Positions 57,832 to 64,000 of a stretch of 64,000 bases of DNA are shown one piece after another. The stretch is taken from the NCBI RefSeq assembly GCF_000006405.1, contig NW_003208364.1, positions 101,618 to 165,617 of the forward strand, given 5' to 3'. The notes beneath the pieces were generated by a model. That model saw nothing but the letters and a program-made list of their open reading frames with translations, was not told the origin of the DNA and made no database searches. Every line of letters starts with the position of its first letter. Position 1 is the first letter of the stretch. Position numbers and translations under genes: made by a program. The stretch is from Perkinsus marinus ATCC 50983. Its lineage: Eukaryota > Perkinsozoa > Perkinsida > Perkinsidae.

Positions 57832-58872
57832 CTGAAGAGATCTACGTCACCTTCAGTGTCTCCCTCTAGACATTCGGAAACAACTTCGTCCCGTCCATCA
57901 TAGAAATTCACAGCAATGCCCAAAAACTCTCCCGCTTCTCGTATCTACTTCGGATGCCATAGTGACAGACTCGTGCGAAAGCATATGGCTGGCGCCTATT
58001 GCTCCGTCACTACAAGCTGCTTAGAAGCTCCCTGTCCTGATTCGCGCTCTTGATCACGGTAATGGTTGAAGACGTCCATGAGGTCGAACTTCGCCGAAAG
58101 CCGTGCCTGCAGGGTACAATAGCAAGAACTTCATCGCATTCTACAAGGCAATAAATTTACTATGCCGAACTCCTGCCAAAGACTCCTCTCGCAGAGCACT
58201 TCCGGTCTATTCTTCAACATACCTAGTGCTTACACACGCTCCCTTTATTACATCTTCTGCCGATACCACCTGAGCATAGATAGCTTCCATATGGCGTTTG
58301 TCATATGACAACACATGCAACCACTGCGGTACAGCCACTAGACCATACCCCAACAGGACAGTGACCAATACCAGACCCCATGCATTGGAAGCAGCATAGA
58401 TGAATCCAAGTATACCTTGCAGACCAAGCCGCTGCATGTACCACAAGTAAGCCAGGATCAACAGTCCAGCACAGGCGTATGCTAGGTACCAAATCGCATT
58501 GTTGCGGAGAGCCTTCTTTATAGAGTGGACGGATTCGTATTCCAACATGATAGGGTATGCTATCCAGCATAGGGTGAACGAGACCCAATAGACGCTAGTC
58601 CAGGACTCAGAGAGGGTTTCTGTATGCTCGTTAGTTCTCGAAAAGCATATATCGTACGGCAACAGTATGAAGGTAGTTACCGCGAGAGCCATACCGCAGT
58701 ACACCATCACAAACTGGAATAAGCTGGTATCCTTACTTGCGTAGCTGGCTAGAGTCTTTAGACCCCACAATAAGGATACTACCAGTGTGCCGACAGGGAG
58801 CACCAACGACTCTTCTATCGCCATCACCACAAATTGAAAATCATACTGAATAGACAGGGGGAATCGGCACAT
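57710..58872 (-). pseudogene. 5' fragment of LMBRD2, cut off by the LINE
   Basis: Starts at 58872 with the same first exon as the full gene (MCRFPLSIQYDFQFVVMAIE, ILLPYDICFSRTNEHTE, LLGYGLVAVPQWLHVLSYDK) and keeps the next exon (ARLSAKFDLMDVFNLYRDQE). It stops at 57710 where the LINE 3' end begins. The membrane core and C terminus are absent. First-exon coding is still open and only a few residues differ, so loss of function is recent. Confidence 0.82.
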
Positions 58873-60680
58873 CGCTTCTTACTTCCCTCGAATTTATCCC
58901 ATACCCACCGAGTAACAAGTTCGGGGGACAGTTGAAAGTGCCTTGCGATACGATAATCCATTATGCTAGACAGCGGAAGATCAACTCAACCACATTCTGG
59001 CTACATCGCTCCGCTCTTTTGTCGCGTCACGTTGTCACTTTTTTCAATTTGTGTTGGTCCCAAAATTATGGATCCCAGAGCTGGCCATAGTGGTGTGTTA
59101 TTAATACGTAAGAATGTTGTATGAACTTATCAAGCTCATCTGGGGAAATGGCGCGGTAAGCTCAGCAAGACCTGGTCTTGAGTCTATACCTAGTTTGGCC
59201 TGGTAAATCGCTTATTGAGTTATTTTTGTGTATCTTTGCAAACTTGAAGGTGTGGTTTGTTAACCTTGATGCCGTTCGGGTTGTGGTCCAAATCCAGCTC
59301 TGGTGTCTCTTCGGCATCCTCTTCAAGCGGCTCCCAACATCACCATCGACATCATGCATCGAAAACGCATCGACATGAACGGTCAAAGAGCTACTCTGCC
59401 TCTGCATCCAGTTCAGAAGAAGCTGCCGGGAAGGTTAAGACTGTAGTTGAGAGCAGTGAGCATGAGGATGCCGAAGACGATGCAGTCCTAGCCAGAATTG
59501 ATCCAAAGGCCAAGACAGGAAGTAAGTGGAATAATATCAATGGAACGAACGACAGCCGAATAGAATCAGTTTCGAGTATAGTAGTCACCTTCGTATACAT
59601 TTTCATTGGGAGGGAGGATAGTGTCATTGCATCAGGCACATTAGTTGACTCAGACTCGGATGGATGCTATGAGAAGGAGTACCTCGACTCATTGAAGCAC
59701 AAGTCCAATCGCGCCAGTAATAGGGCTCCCTTTAGCTGGCACTACAAGCAATTCGGGGTCAGGCTATGTGGGTGGCGCGGCGACAGGTGTAGCAGCTGCA
59801 GTTGGAACATTCGTGGTACTAACGGGCATCCCATCACGTCGCATCCCATTGTGCTCCATCTCCCCTGCTCGTTCTTGAATGCCCCATCTCGTTATAATGA
59901 TGGCAATAGTAATAGCTTGATAGTTATAACAATGGATGATGCCGTATCATCAAAATAATCTCCTGATGCTGTTAGGATAGAGCACTTGGTTGTATAAGTC
60001 TAATAGGTATTCGCATCACCTCTGGCCGTAGCCGGCGCTGCTGCTGTTGGCGCTGGTGGAGCATGGAAGTTGCTTCGAGACAAGGGGAAACGAGAAGTCA
60101 AAGCGGTAGTTATTGACTATCATCTCTCTATTCAGCACATCTCGCTATTGCTTGACCTCTCTTTGGTGGTTCATCGTCAATGACGATTAGTCATGCCTGG
60201 GTTATCTCAGGCAGAAGGCACTATGAAGTCGGGGGATCATTCGGCTGATGTTACGCAGACCATGTTGGGGGCCTCTGGCACCGACTTGCCGTCCAAGAGT
60301 AATACGCCGTATTGTCTTCCATGTCTTAGCATTGCTACCTGACTCATCTCCTTGTGATCTAACCGAACTCATGTCTCATCAGGTTACTTCACGATTTCAG
60401 GGAAATCAGCGACCGAGCTCGATGAGTTTCTTGCTGGTGGAAAACCTAGTATTACCAGGAGGATAGATCTGTCATCATTGATAGGACGTCCTCAGGTCTA
60501 AAGAGACTTAAATTTCTCGTGTCATGGGCACGGCTGCAAGTGGAGGACTCCTTACCAAGCATGGAGATGGCTCGTAAGATTCGTTCTTGGCTTTCGCTAT
60601 ATTACTGACTATTCTCTCGTCGGAATCCTTTTATGGATGTTTCTACTGCCGCAGTTAACTCTGGAGACAGTGCACGGATA
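57710..60680. repeat. Right copy (B) of the ~2.95-kb direct repeat flanking the LINE
   Basis: This 2971-base counterpart of 50811-53751 continues at its right end into unique sequence that completes the EDR2-domain gene. Its left end abuts the LINE. It keeps the ~30 bases lost in copy A near the right end. Confidence 0.92.
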
Positions 60681-63321
60681 AGCGCACAGTGTACTAAATT
60701 AATGACAGCATTGGATGAAGTGATAGGATCATTCTCTCCATGGGTACAGCAACAATATGTCGCGAGAGCAGAGAAGGATAAGGTGATGATGATGGTTCGT
60801 CAGCCTTATCAGGAACCGCTCTTCTCAGGGTAAAAGACATCGTGAATTTACGTTGATCTGCCTTCATGTGAGCCCATTGTACAAGTTCTTAGCACATGAC
60901 TCGGTGAATAAGGTGCGACTCATCTAGCCTCTAGTACCTGCTATGTTGAGTCCTCAGGCCTTCCTTTTTTGCAATACAGAGTTTTTGCAGCAGTGGGAAA
61001 ATGACGAAGTTAGCACTGAATTGATGATTCAGAGGTGAGTTAGGTCCGCATTTACAAACTGCATGTAGCTCAACCCGTAGGTGCCGCTCGACGTTCCCTA
61101 CCATAGTCGAGACTGTTGGTCTCATTCGAAGTCACCCTAGTAAACGAGGTACTAGCGAGCGGCGTCCTCTCAGCATGTGTGTTCCATTCGTGGTAGGTCG
61201 TGCTGATTCGGACCTTATGACTCGTTCAGAGCAGGGCGAACATAGGATAACCGCAACGGTTTTCTGGATATCACAATTCTTGCGGAGGTAGAGCGTTCGA
61301 GGACCTACTTGCAGCTATTGTATCAATTCCAATGGTTCCAAGCAGTACCATATATTAGATCTCCATAGTGGAATAGTTATCTTACCCGAGTGCTTTTTGC
61401 CAGGTCTGATGTCCAAGAGTTCATGTCGAGTGCAATGATAAGTGGCAGCCGCGTTCTCTCACCCAGAAGACATGCTAAGAGTGGAGGTACTCATGGGTCA
61501 TGCACACCTTCGCCCGATTCGTCGGTGATTCACAGTATGAAATCTATCTAGGCTCAGTCGCGAAGATTTCGAGCTCGCCACTGGTCGAGCAGTCCGGGAT
61601 CAGTCAGAAGGTAGCTGATACTAAAATGGAGCCTAAGGCACCTGAAGGCTCTGAAGAAGATGAGGATGGGTCCCCTACTATAGAATTCCCGCCTATTGGT
61701 AAGTTGGGCATCCTTGGAAGTTTGCTCATCGAGACGAGGCCCTGCTTGGGTTATAGCGAAATAGGCGAACTATTGGCCATTCAATGTATCTACCCGAGAG
61801 ATACAGGTGATTTTCTATCAGGCGCAGAGTTAGAGATGGACGAGGATGAGTTTTACTCAGCCTCTGAGGGTGAGTGTTCTGATAACGAGGACGATAAGGC
61901 TCTCACGAGTAGTAAAGTTCTGCGGAAAAGACTAGAGAGAGGTAGGTTGGTGGTCGCGCACCTGGGAGTGGCACGAGTCGTTTCAGTCGAAAGACGGCCG
62001 CCAAGTGGTCTGGGGTTGGAAGTGTATGGTGCGGTTACTAGGGACTCGGTCATGAACGATAAATTCCGTCCATTTCTTAGCACAGACGAGGACGCGATCA
62101 ATACCTGGTAGTATGCGGGTTAAGCTCGTCGCTTGGAGGGATCTCTTCGATATTGACGGGATTGTATTGTTGATGGCAGGAACGAGTTGGACTGTACGAA
62201 GTTTAAGGTTAGAGGCCACACATATCTCAGTGATAAAGTGAAACACCCTAGCGAGCCCGCACTAATGAAAACTGGTAAGATTGGGACTTTCACGGGCTGT
62301 GCCTGATAGCTCTTGTTCTGTCCACCCTGACTGGACAATTCTCATCTACTTTCTTGTCTATGCGCTTGATGAAATCTCAAACGATGCTTCTCTTGCTAGC
62401 ACAGTCGAACGGGTTACGATTCTCGCGAGGTGTGCAACTCTGATCGTGCTGCATCCGGGGGTTTGTTTCAGTGGCTTTCGAGTTGTTCTTCTGCGATGAC
62501 GAAGAGGTGTTCTGCTGCTCGACAGAGCCTCACTGCAAGGCCTACTGGCTGCAACGGGATCATCCAGATCGGTAATTCTCCGAATCTAATTGAACTTTGA
62601 GATTCATTTATTGGGCAGTTTTTTCTTCACGGTCACCTGGCGTATGGCACCATTCTACTGCACGAACACCTTCATGGTCGATAAGGATGCTCCCTGGCTC
62701 CAAGCTGATACAGAGACAGTAAGCTCTGTTGTATGACTGTAGAGAACCTACTGTACACATCTTTCCTAGTCCTATGGGATCTTGATGCGGCGGTTTTTGG
62801 AGATGGACGACGAGGATCGTAATGGACGAGTTAAAGTCATACCTGCTGTTGCTGAGGGGCCATGGATTGTTAAAAAGGTGGAACTGACTGTGACCACAAT
62901 GGTTAGGGGCAATCTTACCGATGTTTTCAGGCGGTTGGGCAGACTCCAGCGATTATCGGTCGGAAGCTCACAACTACCCATTTCACTGGCGACAACTACG
63001 TTGAAGTCTCAGTGGATGTTTTTTCAAGTGCTGCTGCTCGGCATATGATGTCACTGGTAGGCCGCTGATCACTCTGAGAAGCGATAGATGTGTGGTAGGT
63101 CGTTGGTGCAGCGAAGAAGTTAGTCATCGATGTTGGGTTCGTGCTGGAGGGCCATTCGGAAGTAGGATAGTTCTTCCTCCAACCTCACCATTATCACTGC
63201 TTAGGAGGAATTACCAGAGCGGTTGCTAGGTGGATTCAGGCTGCGAAAGCCCGACCTGGCTACATGTCGGAGGTTTAAGCGCTCCGCTTGTGAATCACCG
63301 AGGAACTCAACTCTCGAGTGA
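59269..63321 (+). CDS. EDR2 C-terminal (DUF1336) domain protein, intact copy
   Basis: EDR2_C domains are found with PH and START modules in plant and protist lipid-binding proteins. The end of this gene shows the domain clearly over several exons: NELDCTKFKVRGHTYLSDKV (62170-62275), FELFFCDDEEVFC, MAPFYCTNTFMVDKDAPWL, MRRFLEMDDEDRNGRVKVIP with AVAEGPWIVKKV, FTGDNYVEVSVDVFSSAAAR, KKLVIDVGFVLEG and EELPERLLGGFRL, with a stop at 63319-63321. The N terminus is His/Ser-rich, then two Gly/Ala hydrophobic segments (GGAATGVAAAVGTFVV, VAGAAAVGAGGAW). Middle exons include LMTALDEVIGSFSPWVQQQY, FLQQWENDEVSTELMIQR, RITATVFWISQFLRR and the acidic DEDEFYSASEGECSDNEDDK. No PH or START signature is certain. 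I read one long gene with more than 15 introns; two adjacent genes cannot be excluded. Confidence 0.72.
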
Positions 63322-63638
63322 TTCATACCAATAGCAGATGAGTTGTGATATCATTCACTCAGCAAGATTCCTCAACACGCTCATTATTTCTCCCCATCTG
63401 AAGGTTTTCGCCTGCTTCAGGATTTCACAGGCCGTTTGTTGGTGTACTTCTTGCTATTTTGGCCCTTGCTCACAGTCTCCGTTGCTGTGCTTGGGAAACT
63501 CTCAATCAAACTTGCCTTTCTCAATTCTCCTATTTGCGTTCTAGTGTCTAAGCCTGATCAGCATTCGAGCTTATTCCGGATGGACTGGGGTTTCGATGAA
63601 GTCTGAAGAGGAGGATCTTGCAGGGTCTTACATTCCAC

Positions 63639-64000
63639 ATGTCTGAACCGTCTCCCGTAGCTGACATGCATGACGCCCCTCATGAAGGGGAGGAGCCGAC
63701 AGCCCCTGCAATCATCACGCAGGTACTACACAAATCACTATATGTTTACCTATGGGTTGTACTCAGGTGGAAGGTGTTTTCACGACCAAATTGCCCGAGG
63801 AATATCATATCCCTGAGGATCCTATTGTTTTGGAAGCCAATCTTTCACGTTCTGGTAGGATGATTCGGGCATTCATTTCTCCCTCCAGCAACAGAATTGT
63901 GCAGGTCTATCGGCCATGCTTAATGATCTGCTTTCATTACAAGAGCCGGCAGTCTTTGACTTCATCATCAACGGACACTTCTTGCGAACCAGCCTCGCAG
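63639..64000 (+). CDS. WDR12: WDR12/YTM1 ribosome-biogenesis protein, 5' part only
   Basis: The window ends inside this gene. Exons give MSEPSPVADMHDAPHEGEEP (acidic start), VEGVFTTKLPEEYHIPEDPI with VLEANLSRSG, and after an intron LSAMLNDLLSLQEPAVFDFI then INGHFLRTSLA. This is the NLE ubiquitin-like domain of WDR12/Ytm1 (family pattern: F-TKL, Y-VP, L-LL, FDFLI-G-FLRT-L), which binds the AAA ATPase Midasin/Rea1 during 60S maturation. The WD40 propeller would lie beyond the window. The related protein NLE1/Rsa4 shares this domain, so the choice between the two is tentative. Confidence 0.7.

Overview
The window looks like nuclear DNA of a Perkinsus-like alveolate (Perkinsozoa). Genes are packed closely on both strands and most are split by very short GT-AG introns, many about 40-60 nt. 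The gene set is fully eukaryotic. A sequence at 53763-53783 matches the 3' 21 nt of the dinoflagellate/Perkinsus spliced leader, allowing a C for a T at one place. Exon structures were read by eye from conserved protein segments, so gene spans are more reliable than individual splice sites. Gene spans include introns.

1-10 kb: an omega-amidase (NIT2-type) gene, an intronless membrane protein with a carbon-nitrogen hydrolase domain like apolipoprotein N-acyltransferase, a stand-alone FLYWCH zinc-finger ORF, an SR splicing factor, a small unknown gene and the proteasome alpha-1 (PSMA6) gene. 10-15 kb: a tandem pair of secreted C69-family dipeptidase genes plus a third, isolated first exon. 15-26 kb: poorly recognisable genes (coiled-coil, two with mitochondrial-type N termini, membrane proteins) and hairpin-rich noncoding DNA. 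26-33 kb: a strongly palindromic noncoding stretch, a sestrin gene, and an intronless 612-residue protein with seven copies of an unfamiliar ~45-residue repeat.

33-49 kb: a signal-peptide membrane protein, tubulin-folding cofactor B, the katanin p60 AAA ATPase (both act on tubulin or microtubules and lie next to each other), a Cys/Thr-rich secreted protein, a CCCH-FG nucleoporin resembling Nup42, an unknown intronless 357-residue protein, CCZ1 (vacuolar/endosomal Rab7 activator subunit) and a MAP2K-like kinase.

49-64 kb: the most unusual part. An LMBRD2 gene (minus strand) and an EDR2-C-domain gene (plus strand) face away from each other. Their shared 5' region, about 2.95 kb, is present twice (50811-53751 and 57710-60680). 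Exactly between the copies sits a 3.96-kb LINE with one open 1335-codon frame (ORF1-like domain, APE endonuclease, reverse transcriptase). The LINE begins with one and a half spliced-leader sequences, so it looks like a reverse-transcribed trans-spliced mRNA, and the 2.9-kb repeats have the geometry of a giant target-site duplication. Because of the duplication each gene keeps one whole copy: LMBRD2 on the left, the EDR2-domain gene on the right. The window ends inside a WDR12/YTM1 ribosome-biogenesis gene.
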